Below, in pieces: positions 10,233 to 19,480 of a stretch of 38,699 nucleotides of DNA; position 1 is the stretch's first letter, and every line of letters begins with the position of its first letter. The stretch comes from Chloroflexota bacterium (lineage in GTDB: Bacteria; Chloroflexota; Dehalococcoidia; Tepidiformales; Tepidiformaceae). The DNA lies in contig JAPOQN010000033.1 of the NCBI GenBank assembly GCA_026710655.1, forward strand, positions 1 through 38,699, read 5' to 3'. The translations under genes were made by a program, and so were the position numbers. The notes below the pieces were generated by a model. It saw nothing but the letters and a program-made list of their open reading frames with translations. It was not told where the DNA came from and ran no database searches.

Positions 10233-11115
10233 TGACGGCCTCGGCGCCACCGACGATGTCGAGCAGCTCGGTGGTGATCTGCTCCTGGCGAGCCTTGTTG
10301 TAGGTGAGGGTGAGGTCTTGCTCGATCTCGGTGGCGTTATCGGTCGCGTTCTTCATGGCGACCATGCGGGCCGACTGCTCGGAGGCGGCCGACTCGAGGA
10401 TGGCGGCGTGGACCTGCATCTCCACGTAGCGGGGTAGGAGGCGCTCGAAAACGTCGCCGGGATCGGGCTCGAAGATGTACTCCTGGCGCAGGGCCTCGGC
10501 CTCGGCTTCGTCCTCCGCGGTGGGGGGCTCGACGGGGAGGAGGCGACGCACGACCGGGCGCTGGTTCACGGTGCTGACGAACTCCGCGAAGCTGATGAAG
10601 ACCTGGTCGACGTTGCCCGCGAGGTAGTCGTCCATGACGAGACGGGCGATGACGCTCGTATCGGTGAGGGCGGGGTAATCGCCGAGCTCGGTGAACTCGG
10701 CGGCGACGTTCTGGCGGGAGCGGATGAAGAAGTCGCGTCCCTTGCGGCCCACGGCGACGATGGCGGTGGGCGTCTCGGCGTCGCCGACGAACCCGCCCGC
10801 GCTGTTGTTCAGGTTGGCGTTGAGGGCTCCGCAGAGGCCGCGGTCGGGAGTGACGTGGAGGATGCCGATGTTCTCGACGGGGCGCTGGGTGAGGAAGGGA
10901 TGCGACTCGTCGCTGTCGCCATCGCCGCCGCCGGGGGCGGTTGCGGCGAGGGAGGAGAGGACGAGCTGGATCTTCTCCGCGTAGGGGCGGCCCTCGGTGG
11001 CGCGTTCCTGGGCGCGGCGCATCTTGGACGCCGCCACGAGCTGGAGCGCGTTCGTAATCTTGGCGGTATTCCGAACGGACCCGATGCGGCGGCGCAGTTG
11101 TTGGATGGTCGGCAT
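10225..11115 (-). CDS. atpG: F-type ATP synthase subunit gamma
   Basis: The rotor shaft of F1, 296 residues. The N-terminal coiled-coil helix (RRRIGSVRNTAKITNALQLVAASKM) and C-terminal helix (SARMVAMKNATDNATEI, ending ITTELLDIVGGAEAV) carry the most conserved residues. The Rossmann-like middle domain has the ITPDRGLCG equivalent VTPDRGLCGALN. An acidic Gly/Asp-rich insert (about 70-78) and an insert near 195-220 make it slightly long. It starts 8 bases after the atpA stop. Confidence 0.96.
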   Translation of the reverse strand: MPTIQQLRRRIGSVRNTAKITNALQLVAASKMRRAQERATEGRPYAEKIQLVLSSLAATAPGGGDGDSDESHPFLTQRPVENIGILHVTPDRGLCGALNANLNNSAGGFVGDAETPTAIVAVGRKGRDFFIRSRQNVAAEFTELGDYPALTDTSVIARLVMDDYLAGNVDQVFISFAEFVSTVNQRPVVRRLLPVEPPTAEDEAEAEALRQEYIFEPDPGDVFERLLPRYVEMQVHAAILESAASEQSARMVAMKNATDNATEIEQDLTLTYNKARQEQITTELLDIVGGAEAVSE

Positions 11116-11123
11116 GGCGCTCC

Positions 11124-12626
11124 CTAGTAGGGGACGGACTCCTTGAACTCGGCGACGGCGGCTCGCAGCTCCTCGTCGCTCTGGTCGCTGATCTCGCGCT
11201 CCGCCTCGACACGGGCGACGAGGTCGGGCTTGTTGCTGGCGAGGAAGCTGACGAAGGCGGACTCGAAGCTGCCAATCTTCTCGGTGGGCACGTCGTCGAG
11301 CAGCCCGTTGGTAAGGGCGAAGATGACGGCCACCTCCTGGGCCATGCCGAGCGGGGCGAACTGGGGCTGCTTGAGCACCTCGTTTGCGCGGAGGCCGCGC
11401 TCCAGCTGCCGCTGGGTGGCGGCGTCAAGGTCGCTGGTGCCGAACTGGGCGAAGGCCTGGAGCTCGCGGAACTGGGCGTGGTCGCCCTTGAGCCGCCCGG
11501 CGACGGAGCGCATGGCGCGCGTCTGGGCGGCGCCACCCACGCGGCTCACGGAGAGGCCAACGTTGAGGGCCGGGCGGATACCGGCGTTGAAGAGGTCCGG
11601 CTCCAGGTAAATCTGGCCGTCGGTGATGGAGATGACGTTGGTGGGGATGTAGGCCGACACGTCGTTGGCCTGCGTCTCGATGATGGGCAGGGCGGTGAGG
11701 GAACCGCCCGCATCCAGCTTGGCCGCGCGCTCGAGCAGGCGGCTATGGAGGTAGAAGACATCGCCGGGGTACGCCTCGCGCCCGGGAGGACGGCGCAGGA
11801 GGAGGGAGATCTGGCGGTAGGCCCAGGCGTGCTTGCTGAGGTCGTCGTAGATGATGAGGGCGTCGCGTCCGCTCTCCATGATCTCCTCGCCCATAGCGCA
11901 ACCGGCGTAGGGGGCGAGGTACTGGAGGGCGGCGGACTCGGAGGCGCCCGCCGCGACGATGATGGTGTGCTCCATGGCGCCGTGCTCTTCGAGCTGGCCG
12001 AGCACCTGGGCGACCTTGCCGGCCTTCTGGCCGATGGCGACGTAGATGCAGACGAGGTCGCCGCCCTTCTGGTTGATGATGGTGTCGAGGGCGATCGCGC
12101 TCTTGCCCGTGGAGCGGTCGCCGATGATGAGCTCGCGCTGGCCGCGCCCGATGGGAATCATCGCGTCGATGGCCTTGATGCCGGTCTGGACGGGGGTGTC
12201 GACGCTCTGGCGGAGGGTGACGCCAGGGGCGATGCGCTCGACAGGGCGGCTCTTGGTGGTACCGATGGGACCCTTGCCGTCAATGGGGTTCCCGAGGGCA
12301 TCGACGACGCGGCCGATGAGCTCGTCGCCGACGGGCACCTCGATGATGCGGCCGGTGGCGCGCACCTCGTCGCCTTCCTTGATGTCCTCGTAGTCGCCGA
12401 GGACAACGGCGCTGACGGACTCTTCCTCGAGGTTGAGGGCGAGGCCCATGGTGCCGTTGGGGAACTCGAGCAGCTCGGAGTAGCGGGCGTTGCTGAGCCC
12501 GTGGGCGCGGGCCACGCCGTCGCCGGCTTCGATGACGACGCCAACGTCGGTCGCGACGGACGGAGCCTCGAACTGCTCGATCTGCTCGCGGAGGATGGAT
12601 GCGATCTCTTCGGCGCGAACGGCCAT
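11124..12626 (-). CDS. atpA: F-type ATP synthase subunit alpha
   Basis: The non-catalytic nucleotide-binding F1 subunit, 500 residues, normal length. The Walker A is GDRSTGKS (169-176), where most bacteria have GDRQTGKT; Walker B is [16 protein letters not shown]. The segment [13 protein letters not shown] contains the arginine finger near residue 360. The C-terminal helical domain is complete. The ATG lies 25 bases after the atpH stop and follows GAGGGAAGC. The Q-to-S change in the P-loop is conservative in position and does not suggest inactivity. Confidence 0.97.
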   Translation of the reverse strand: MAVRAEEIASILREQIEQFEAPSVATDVGVVIEAGDGVARAHGLSNARYSELLEFPNGTMGLALNLEEESVSAVVLGDYEDIKEGDEVRATGRIIEVPVGDELIGRVVDALGNPIDGKGPIGTTKSRPVERIAPGVTLRQSVDTPVQTGIKAIDAMIPIGRGQRELIIGDRSTGKSAIALDTIINQKGGDLVCIYVAIGQKAGKVAQVLGQLEEHGAMEHTIIVAAGASESAALQYLAPYAGCAMGEEIMESGRDALIIYDDLSKHAWAYRQISLLLRRPPGREAYPGDVFYLHSRLLERAAKLDAGGSLTALPIIETQANDVSAYIPTNVISITDGQIYLEPDLFNAGIRPALNVGLSVSRVGGAAQTRAMRSVAGRLKGDHAQFRELQAFAQFGTSDLDAATQRQLERGLRANEVLKQPQFAPLGMAQEVAVIFALTNGLLDDVPTEKIGSFESAFVSFLASNKPDLVARVEAEREISDQSDEELRAAVAEFKESVPY

Positions 12627-12651
12627 GCTGCTTCCCTCTTGTGTGGTGCGG

Positions 12652-13182
12652 CTAGGCGCCGCTCAGCTCCCGGCGCAAGCGCCGGAGGCGGCTGCGCACG
12701 CTGCCATCGATGAGATGGTCGTCGATACGGAGGACGACGCCACCGATGATGTCGGCATCGACATCGGCGGTGGCGGTGATCTGTTTCCCCAGGGCCTCCC
12801 CAAGACGCTGCTCCATGGCGGCGACCTGGTCGGGCTGGAGGGGAACGGCAGTGGTGATCTCGGCCTGGGCGAGGCCCTCGTGCTCATCGGCGAGGCGGCT
12901 GAAGGCATCCGCGATCTCGCGGGCCTCGAGCGTGCGCCCCTTGGCGATGAGCAGCCTGGCGAGGTTCAGCGCGAGCTGATCCACATCAAGGGCACGCTCG
13001 GCGGCGGCCTGGCGCTCGGCGACGGGCACACGCGGGGCGGCGAACCAGCCGGCGGCGTCGGAATCCGCCAGCACGGCGGCGACGTCGTCGAGGTCGGCGC
13101 GCCAGCGGGCGATCGCATCGCCATCGCGGGCGATGGCGAAAGCCGCCTGTGCGTAGCGCTTTGCCGCCTGCCTGTCGGCCAT
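12652..13182 (-). CDS. atpH: F-type ATP synthase subunit delta
   Basis: The peripheral-stalk subunit that joins the b dimer to the top of F1, 176 residues. The N-terminal six-helix bundle starts [15 protein letters not shown], and the C-terminal domain holds the conserved [22 protein letters not shown] (split near 145-168). The length is normal. The start codon abuts the atpF stop with no gap. Confidence 0.95.
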   Translation of the reverse strand: MADRQAAKRYAQAAFAIARDGDAIARWRADLDDVAAVLADSDAAGWFAAPRVPVAERQAAAERALDVDQLALNLARLLIAKGRTLEAREIADAFSRLADEHEGLAQAEITTAVPLQPDQVAAMEQRLGEALGKQITATADVDADIIGGVVLRIDDHLIDGSVRSRLRRLRRELSGA

Positions 13183-13695
13183 CTAGCTGCGCTCCCCGAG
13201 GTCGGACTCGGCGAGGGTCTCTTCAATGATGCGCTGGTGGGCATCGTCGTCGAGGGACTCGCGGATGACGCGTTCGGCGGCGGTGACGGTGATTTCGGCG
13301 AACTCCGAGCGGAGGTCGGCGATGGCGCGGTCACGTTCCAGCTGGATCTCCTGGAGGGAGCGTTCAGCGGCCGCCTCCCGGTCGCGCTCCGCCTGCTGGC
13401 GGGCGTCGTCCTGGATGCGGGCCGCCACCTGCTGGGCGTTGGCGACGATCTCCTGACCCTGTCCGCGGGCCTCATCAAGCTGGTCCTGGATGCGCTCCTG
13501 GGCGTCGGAGGCTTCGGCGCGAGCCTGTTCGGCCGCCCCGAGTCCTTCGGCGATGCGCTCGCGGCGCTGGTCGAGCATGCGCAGGACGGGCTTGTAGAGG
13601 GTGAAGCGCAGGATGAGCAGCAGGACGATGAAGTTAGCGACCTGCGCGATCAGCTGCGGCAGATTAATGCCGAGAGCCGTGAAGGCTTCGCCCAT
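13183..13695 (-). CDS. atpF: F-type ATP synthase subunit b
   Basis: The peripheral-stalk b subunit, 170 residues. One N-terminal membrane helix (QLIAQVANFIVLLLILRFTL, about 14-33) is followed by the usual YKPVLRMLDQRRERI and a long, highly charged, Ala/Glu/Arg-rich coiled coil to about residue 150. Only one b gene is present, so the stalk would be a homodimer. It lies 34 bases after atpE. Confidence 0.95.
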   Translation of the reverse strand: MGEAFTALGINLPQLIAQVANFIVLLLILRFTLYKPVLRMLDQRRERIAEGLGAAEQARAEASDAQERIQDQLDEARGQGQEIVANAQQVAARIQDDARQQAERDREAAAERSLQEIQLERDRAIADLRSEFAEITVTAAERVIRESLDDDAHQRIIEETLAESDLGERS

Positions 13696-13729
13696 AACGA
13701 GCTCCTTCTCCGATTGGCGTTACCGCCTG

Positions 13730-14056
<327 letters not shown>

Positions 14057-15367
14057 CTACTGCCCCGGGGTCCCCTGGGATTCCATGTTGTCGTGGCCGG
14101 CTTCGCCTTCGTGGCCCTCGTGTTCCTCGTCGTGGTGCTCGACCGCCATGACGGCGAACACCAGCGTGAGGAGTGCGAAGACCGCGGCCTGGATGAAGCC
14201 GACGAAGAGCTCCAGGCCGTAAATGATGTCGACGATGAGGAAGGGTAAGAGGAAGGTGAGCATGAGAATGAGCACCTCCCCGGCGAAGATGTTGCCGAAG
14301 AGCCTGAAGGCGAAGCTGATGATGCGGATGAACTCCGAGAGCAACTCAAGGATGCCCACGAAGAAGGGGATGAGGCCGCTGAAGTTGAAGAACTTCCCGA
14401 GGTAGCTGAACCCCAGCGTGCGGAAGCCCCAGAACTCGACCATGACGAACGAGATGAGGGCGAGCGCGAGCGTGTTGTTGACATCGCTGTAGACGGAGCG
14501 GAAGAGCGGGATGATGAGGGCCAGCTTCTGGCCGGGGAAGTCGATCCCTCCGACGATCAGTTCGTCGCCGAGGGCGGCGCTGGCAACACCGTGGTCGTGG
14601 TCGCCGTCCAGGAGTTTGGGCGCATCGGGATCGGCATTGAGGGCCGCGATGGCCGCCGTGAGCATCTCCGCGGTGACCTCGAAGCCGCCGTGGCCGTCGT
14701 CGACGGCGCCGTGGTCCTCGGGGTCGAAGTCCACGAAGGTCTGAGCGAGGAAGACGACGTACTTGTCGAGCGCCTGTTCGGGGGAGACTGGCGTCTCAGG
14801 GGAAGCGCCCAGCGAGAAGTGGGCGTCGCCCGCATTGGGCCTGACCAGGCCGATGCCGGTGTCGTCCACGAGCCAGCCGGATGCGTGCGCGATCTCCTCG
14901 TCGAAGGGCTTGTGCTCGGCGTGGTGCTCCTCGATCTCGTGGAACAGGTGATAGCCGATGTCCTCGGTCTTGCCGATGGCGTTGAAGAAGGGAAGGAGGC
15001 CCATCCAGTTGGCAAGGAGGATGAAGATGAAGAAGGTGGCGATGACGGGGAAGAAGCGGCGGGCGTTCTTCGAGCCGGCGATGTCTTCAAGCTGGCTCAT
15101 GAGGAACTCGATGACGGACTCGACGAAGTTCTGCGCGCCCGAGGGGATGAGCTTCATGGTGCGGGTAGCGAGGAAAGCGCCGACGGCGAGGATGATCATC
15201 GCCGCCCAGGCGGAAATCATCGTGTTGGAGATGTTGAGGAAGCCGACCTTGGTGATGACCTCGGCGGGAACGATGATCTCGGGCTGGGGGCCGCGGGCGA
15301 CGAGGAGGCCAACAACGATCCACGCCAGCGCGGCAACGGCAATGATGATGATCCTGAATCTGCTCAC
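14057..15367 (-). CDS. atpB: F-type ATP synthase subunit a with a long extracytoplasmic insertion
   Basis: The stator channel subunit of Fo, which guides protons to ring c. At 436 residues it is far longer than the usual 220-300. Membrane helices lie near 5-24, 48-67, 106-128, 282-312 and 335-405. The essential Arg is Arg355 in SFAFRLFGN, and NNTLALALISF matches the conserved Asn helix. Between WMGLLPFF (121-128) and the LIIPLFR helix (from about 284) lies an insert of roughly 150 residues rich in Asp, Glu and His, placed in what is the periplasmic loop in E. coli. The C-terminal tail is also His/Glu-rich (HHDEEHEGHEG). Translation starts at a GTG overlapping the atpI stop. Confidence 0.95.
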   Translation of the reverse strand: MSRFRIIIIAVAALAWIVVGLLVARGPQPEIIVPAEVITKVGFLNISNTMISAWAAMIILAVGAFLATRTMKLIPSGAQNFVESVIEFLMSQLEDIAGSKNARRFFPVIATFFIFILLANWMGLLPFFNAIGKTEDIGYHLFHEIEEHHAEHKPFDEEIAHASGWLVDDTGIGLVRPNAGDAHFSLGASPETPVSPEQALDKYVVFLAQTFVDFDPEDHGAVDDGHGGFEVTAEMLTAAIAALNADPDAPKLLDGDHDHGVASAALGDELIVGGIDFPGQKLALIIPLFRSVYSDVNNTLALALISFVMVEFWGFRTLGFSYLGKFFNFSGLIPFFVGILELLSEFIRIISFAFRLFGNIFAGEVLILMLTFLLPFLIVDIIYGLELFVGFIQAAVFALLTLVFAVMAVEHHDEEHEGHEGEAGHDNMESQGTPGQ

Positions 15368-15624
15368 TCGCCACCACCAGAGGCGCCGTTCGCGCCACCG
15401 CCGAAGCGTTTCATGAAGGGGAGAAGCATGCGGATTCCGCCACCGATGGCCAGAGTCAGCCCGAGGACAATCCCCAGGAGGATGAAGAGCGGCTCAAGCC
15501 CGGTAAGGCTGTCGAGCCACAGTCCGAGCAGGATTCCGACGACGATGCAGGTGGCGAAATACCAGCCTGCCCCCATGAGGTAAGCGGTTGGCGCTATCCA
15601 CCCGCCACGCTCAGGCTTTGCCAT
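15364..15624 (-). CDS. atpI: AtpI/AtpZ-like small membrane protein
   Basis: An 86-residue protein with two membrane helices (about 15-36 and 44-65) and a Gly-rich tail. AtpI-type proteins are encoded first in atp operons and help assemble the c ring or take up Mg2+ or Ca2+. The pattern GILLGLWLDSLTGLEPLFILLGIVLG (two helices around a polar Asp-Ser-Leu-Thr turn) fits. I chose the ATG at 15624; the longer frame to 15675 would start inside the predicted promoter. It is the first gene of the atp operon and overlaps atpB in GTGA. Confidence 0.8.
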   Translation of the reverse strand: MAKPERGGWIAPTAYLMGAGWYFATCIVVGILLGLWLDSLTGLEPLFILLGIVLGLTLAIGGGIRMLLPFMKRFGGGANGASGGGE

Positions 15625-15645
15625 GACCGCGCTCAAACCGGACGA

Positions 15646-15675
15646 ATGATAGGGAGATTGTGAAGATAGGCGCAA
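15646..15675 (-). promoter_or_regulatory. atp operon promoter overlapped by a probable Rex operator
   Basis: On the minus strand TTGCGC (15675-15670) and TATCAT (15651-15646) are 18 bases apart and end 22 bases before the atpI ATG. On the plus strand the bases 15658-15675 read TTGTGA-AGATAG-GCGCAA. This matches the Rex consensus TTGTGA-N6-TCACAA at 10 of 12 arm positions and covers the -35 element and half the spacer. Rex repression of atp genes is known in Streptomyces. Binding here is inferred. Confidence 0.5.
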
Positions 15676-15699
15676 GCGGCGATCGAGGCCGCACGGCGT

Positions 15700-16233
15700 T
15701 TATTTCTGCGGATCGTCGAAGCCGCTCAGATCGAGGCCCTCGATAAAGTCCTTGAACGGACCAAGGCGCTCGAGCTCGGCGGGATCAACAGGCTTGTCCG
15801 GCTCGCGCTCGACGGAGTCCTCCATGTCGCCGTCGCGGATGATTTCGCCGCCCTGATCGAGGACGGCCTCCTCGGCGTAGATGGGGGAGCCCGTGCGGAC
15901 GGCGAGGGAGATGGCGTCCGAGGGGCGGGAGTCGATCTCGAGGGCGTCGCCGTTCACGTCGAGGACGATGCGGGCGTAGTAGGTGTCGCGGGCGAGGTCA
16001 TTCAGGAGGATGTACTGCACCTTCGCGCCCAGCTGCTCGATGACGTTGGAGAGCAGGTCGTGGGTCTGGGGGCGGGGCGGGGTAACGTCGTGCAGGCGGA
16101 GGGAGATGCTCTCCGCTTCGTAGGGGCCGATCCAGATGGTGAGGTAGCGATCGGTGTCCTTCTCGCGAAGGATGGCGATGCGCTGGTAGCTGTTCAGCGA
16201 CAGACGGATGCTCTCGATGCTCATCTCGCGCAT
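15700..16233 (-). CDS. Bifunctional nuclease (BFN/DUF151) family protein
   Basis: A protein of about 177 residues, most of it one BFN domain: ESIRLSL, then YLTIWIGPYEAESISLRL, the HDLLSNVIEQLGAKV helix, and LEIDSRPSDAISLAVRTGSPIY (split between about 108 and 129). The name comes from plant nucleases active on RNA and DNA; in bacteria the role of the domain is not settled. The C-terminus is acidic. The ATG at 16233 follows GGAGGG at good spacing; a second in-frame ATG lies at 16224. It is probably transcribed alone, ahead of the atp promoter. Confidence 0.88.
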   Translation of the reverse strand: MREMSIESIRLSLNSYQRIAILREKDTDRYLTIWIGPYEAESISLRLHDVTPPRPQTHDLLSNVIEQLGAKVQYILLNDLARDTYYARIVLDVNGDALEIDSRPSDAISLAVRTGSPIYAEEAVLDQGGEIIRDGDMEDSVEREPDKPVDPAELERLGPFKDFIEGLDLSGFDDPQK

Positions 16234-16313
16234 GTCCCACCCTCCGCCGGAATGTCCGGCTTGATCGGCTCGATGATAGGTGGGGGCGACGAGGGGCGGC
16301 AAGACGGCCCCGC

Positions 16314-17666
16314 TCAGGAGCGGAGGTTGATGACGGTGGCAGCGGCGATGCTGACGGCCAGGATGGCCATGACGGGCTGCACGCCGAGCCAGTCGCCGAG
16401 GGCCCCGGCGCCGAGCACGGGCAGCGAGGCGGCGAGCGCTGCCATCGCCCCCTGGGTCGCCACCACGCGGCCCTGGAGGGCGAGGGGGACGCGGTCGTTG
16501 AGGACGGTCTGGGCGGCCACGCTCACGATGGCAAAGGCGAAGCCGAGGGGAAGGACCACCGCCATCGCGAGAAGGGCGCCGCCGTCGAAGTCCCCGAGAT
16601 TGACGTCGTTGAGCCAGGCGAAGGCCCCGTAGCCGGCGAGGAAGGACGCCTCCTCGTTGACGAAGGCGAGGGCGAGCAGCAGGCCCGTAAAGAGCGTGAA
16701 GCCGAATGAGCTGAGGAGGCCATGCGGAACACGATGGGCCAACGGTCCGGCGACGCGCAGCCCCACGACGAGGCCGATGCCCGCGGGCGTGAGCACCAGC
16801 GCGCCGATCTCGAAAGGCAGTTCAAGGACATCGCGGATGTAGGTGGGGATGAGGCCGCCGAGGATGATGAGCATCATCGTGATCAGGGTGAGCTCGATGG
16901 CGGCCTTGAAGACGGCTGGGTCGCGGCGCATGGCGCGCCAGCCCGCCTGCCACCAGGAGGCGCCCTCCTGCGACGCCGGGTCGGTCGGGTCGGGGATGAC
17001 CGCAAGACCGGACGGGTCAGCCGCGGCGAACACGTCGGCTTCCTCGCGGGTGCGAGCCACGGGGCCGATGCGCACTGCCTCGACTGCTGCGATCACGAAG
17101 AAGGCGGCGGCGATGCCGAAGAGCACATCGGCGCGCTCGAAGACGCGCAGGACAACCGGGGTGAGCACCGCGAACCCGACGATCTGGGCGGCTCCGCCCA
17201 CGGCCTGGCCGATGGCGTTCGCGCGGGCGAGCTCGCCGCGGGTGACGATCGAGGGAAGGATGCTTCCTTCGGCGGCCGCGACGAACGGGGCAAAGACGGC
17301 GAGGAGGACGGCCACCACGTAGAGCGTGCCGTCGCCGCCGGGCTGGACGATGAAGCCGACGCAGACAGCGGCGCGGCCGACGTTGCCCAGGGCGACGATG
17401 AGGCGCCGGGGAATTGCGTCGGCGGCGACGCCCGCGACGATGCCGGCGATCATCATGGGGACCACGAGGGCAAGCACGAGCAGACTCGTGAAGAACGCCT
17501 TGCCCGTGGCGTCGAGGACGAGCAGGACGAGCGCGAGGTTGATGGCGTTCTGGGGGACGCGGGAAAGGAAACGGGAGTAGCTGAGGCGCCGAAACTGGAG
17601 CTGCTGGAGGAGGGCGGGGGGCGAGGACGGCTCGGCGACCTCCTCCCAGGCGGGGGTGACGCTCAC
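16314..17666 (-). CDS. MFS transporter (MFS_3/EntS-like)
   Basis: An inner-membrane major facilitator of about 450 residues with twelve predicted helices. The N-terminal half has FRRLSYSRFLSRV, the loop between helices 2 and 3 (ADAIPRRLIVALGN) and PSIVTRGELARANAIGQA. This last segment is typical of the enterobactin-exporter-like MFS_3 group (consensus around P-x-L-V-x-x-x-x-L-x-x-A-N-A). A long cytoplasmic loop near 220-255 separates the halves. Start is the GTG at 17666, overlapping the DUF951 stop. Substrate is unknown; efflux is the most likely direction. Confidence 0.88.
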   Translation of the reverse strand: MSVTPAWEEVAEPSSPPALLQQLQFRRLSYSRFLSRVPQNAINLALVLLVLDATGKAFFTSLLVLALVVPMMIAGIVAGVAADAIPRRLIVALGNVGRAAVCVGFIVQPGGDGTLYVVAVLLAVFAPFVAAAEGSILPSIVTRGELARANAIGQAVGGAAQIVGFAVLTPVVLRVFERADVLFGIAAAFFVIAAVEAVRIGPVARTREEADVFAAADPSGLAVIPDPTDPASQEGASWWQAGWRAMRRDPAVFKAAIELTLITMMLIILGGLIPTYIRDVLELPFEIGALVLTPAGIGLVVGLRVAGPLAHRVPHGLLSSFGFTLFTGLLLALAFVNEEASFLAGYGAFAWLNDVNLGDFDGGALLAMAVVLPLGFAFAIVSVAAQTVLNDRVPLALQGRVVATQGAMAALAASLPVLGAGALGDWLGVQPVMAILAVSIAAATVINLRS

Positions 17667-17854
17667 GAGGCGGCGGAGACGCGCGACTTCGCGCGCTGCT
17701 CGAAGCGGCGGCGCTCCAGCATCACGCGCCGCCCGCACTCCAGGCAGACGAGGCCAATGTCGGCGCCGATGCGGTAGACGCGCCACTCCCAGCTTCCGCA
17801 GGGATGGCGGCGGCGCATCCGCCAGACATCGCCGACGGCTACGTCTTCGTTCAC
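17663..17854 (-). CDS. DUF951 small zinc-ribbon-like protein
   Basis: A 63-residue basic protein that matches the DUF951 pattern throughout: VGDVWRMRRRHPCGSWEW, then RIGADIGLVCLECGRRVMLERRRFE. Cys19 in HPCG and Cys37/Cys40 in CLEC, with His17, could bind one metal ion. The family is widespread in Firmicutes and Chloroflexota and is thought to bind nucleic acid, but has no firm function. It starts at a GTG overlapping the pyrF stop and its stop overlaps the MFS start, so four genes (murI, pyrF, this, MFS) are translationally coupled. Confidence 0.85.
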   Translation of the reverse strand: MNEDVAVGDVWRMRRRHPCGSWEWRVYRIGADIGLVCLECGRRVMLERRRFEQRAKSRVSAAS

Positions 17855-18615
17855 GGAGCGGGAGCGTTGAGGGCGTCGCGCAGGTCTCGGGCGGCGGCGG
17901 CGGGGTCGGGTGCGTTGGCGATGCTGCGGGAGGCGTTCACGACCATCAGTCCGGGCGTGCCCCCGGCCGCGGCCACGACGTCGGCGGGGTCGCCGCCCTG
18001 GGTGCCCACGCCGGGGATGAGGAGGGTCGTTTGGGGGGCGAGCTCACGCACGCGGGCGAGCTCCTCGGGTGCGGTTGCGCCGACGACGAGGCCCACGTTC
18101 GCGCTCCAGGACGGCATCTCTGCAGCGAGACGCTCGTAGAGGGGCACTCCATCGGCGAGGGCGGCGTTCTGGATCGTGGCGGAGCCGGGGTTGGAGGTGC
18201 GGCAAAGGAGGTAGACGCCCCGGTCCTCGTAGGCCAGGAAGGGCTCGACCGCGTCGTGGCCCTGGAAGGGATTGACGGTGGCGGCGTCGAAGCCCCAGAC
18301 CTCGAAGAGGGCGCGGGCGTAGGCGGCGGCGGTGTTGCCCATGTCGCCGCGCTTGGCATCGCCGATGACGGGGATGCCCTCGGGGATGGCGGCGAGGGTT
18401 TGTTCGAGGGCGCGCAGGCCGGGGATGCCGAACTGCTCGTAAAAGGCGAGGTTGGGCTTGAAGCAGGCGGCGTAGGGGGCGGTGGCCTCGATGAGGGCGC
18501 GGTTGCGGGGCGCGATTTCATCGACGGGAGTGTCGCCGGGCGGGTCGAGGCCGACGCAGACGAAGCTGCCGGCTTCGCGGCTGCGCTTCGCGAGGCGCTC
18601 GATGTAGGGCTTCAT
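17851..18615 (-). CDS. pyrF: Orotidine 5'-phosphate decarboxylase
   Basis: Decarboxylates OMP to UMP, the last step of pyrimidine synthesis. The 254-residue length and motif layout are those of the subfamily found in Mycobacterium and Chloroflexota: VGLDP near residue 22, FKPNLAFYE, the catalytic DAKRGDMGNTA (near 96), VNPFQGHDAVEPF, and the phosphate-binding GVGTQGG and NASRSI near the C-terminus. The ATG overlaps the murI stop as ATGA. No other pyr gene is in the window. Confidence 0.95.
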   Translation of the reverse strand: MKPYIERLAKRSREAGSFVCVGLDPPGDTPVDEIAPRNRALIEATAPYAACFKPNLAFYEQFGIPGLRALEQTLAAIPEGIPVIGDAKRGDMGNTAAAYARALFEVWGFDAATVNPFQGHDAVEPFLAYEDRGVYLLCRTSNPGSATIQNAALADGVPLYERLAAEMPSWSANVGLVVGATAPEELARVRELAPQTTLLIPGVGTQGGDPADVVAAAGGTPGLMVVNASRSIANAPDPAAAARDLRDALNAPAP

Positions 18616-19412
18616 GACTGGGCCTCCGCGGCCCCGCGAGGGGCGAATCCGAGCCTGGGCAGGGTTTCGAGGAAGGCCTCGCGGTTGCCGGAGACGATGA
18701 GGTCGAGGGCGCCCTCGGCATCGGAGGGCGCTTCCAGGTCGAGCTCGGCGAGGAGCGCACAGGCGCGCTTCGCGACGGGCTCGACCGTGCCGAGCACGGA
18801 GACGCCCGGGAACTCGGCGGTGATGGCGGGGGCGAGGAATTCGTAGTGGGTGCAGCCGAGCACGACCACGTCGGCACCGTTGGCGACGGTGCGGCCGAGG
18901 GCGGAGCGCACCGCCTCGCGGGCGGCGGGCGTGTCGACCTCGCCCCGCTCGACCAGCTCTGCGAGATCGTGGCCGACGACACGATCGATAGCGGCACCCT
19001 TACCGAACTCCTCGACGACGCTGCTGTAGAGGTCGCCATCGAAGGTGCCGGGCGTGGCGAGGATGGCGACGCGTCCGCTGCGGGAGGCCTGCGCTGCCGG
19101 TTTCACGGCCGGCACCATGCCCACGAAGGGCAGGTCGAAGAGCTGGCGCAAATCCGCAATGGCGGCGGCGGAAGCCGTGTTACAGGCGACGACTATGAGC
19201 TTCGCGTCCGCCTCGACGAGGCGGTGGGCGATGGCGAAGGCGCGCTTCCGCACCTCGCCGGGGTCGCGAGGGCCGTAGGGGAAGTACGCGGTATCGGCGA
19301 AGTAGACGGTGCGCTCGCGGGGTGCGAGGCGGCGGAATTCGCGGAAAACACTGAGCCCGCCGACGCCTGAGTCGAACATGCCGACGGGTCGCGGGTCCAT
19401 CCCGTCAAGCAT
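18612..19412 (-). CDS. murI: Glutamate racemase
   Basis: Interconverts L- and D-glutamate, supplying D-Glu for peptidoglycan. Its 266 residues include GMFDSGVGGLSV, FADTAYFPYG, the first catalytic Cys in VACNTASA and the second in VLGCTHYEFL. All cofactor-independent racemase residues are present, which implies that some peptidoglycan or another D-Glu polymer is made. Starts at 19412 or 19400 are both possible; the second puts a conserved-length N-terminus before GMFDSG. It is the first gene of the murI-pyrF-DUF951-MFS unit and is divergent from comB. Confidence 0.95.
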   Translation of the reverse strand: MLDGMDPRPVGMFDSGVGGLSVFREFRRLAPRERTVYFADTAYFPYGPRDPGEVRKRAFAIAHRLVEADAKLIVVACNTASAAAIADLRQLFDLPFVGMVPAVKPAAQASRSGRVAILATPGTFDGDLYSSVVEEFGKGAAIDRVVGHDLAELVERGEVDTPAAREAVRSALGRTVANGADVVVLGCTHYEFLAPAITAEFPGVSVLGTVEPVAKRACALLAELDLEAPSDAEGALDLIVSGNREAFLETLPRLGFAPRGAAEAQS

Positions 19413-19480
19413 ACGGCTTCGACCGGCTTGCCGCCGACGCCGAAGGTGCGCGCTCCACGCCGAGGGGGCATGCTGCGCCC

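Noticed and set aside
11478..12713. Plus-strand frame of 411 codons opposite atpA
   Set aside because: Antisense shadow of atpA; no family motif, composition dominated by Gly, Asp, Val and Ala.
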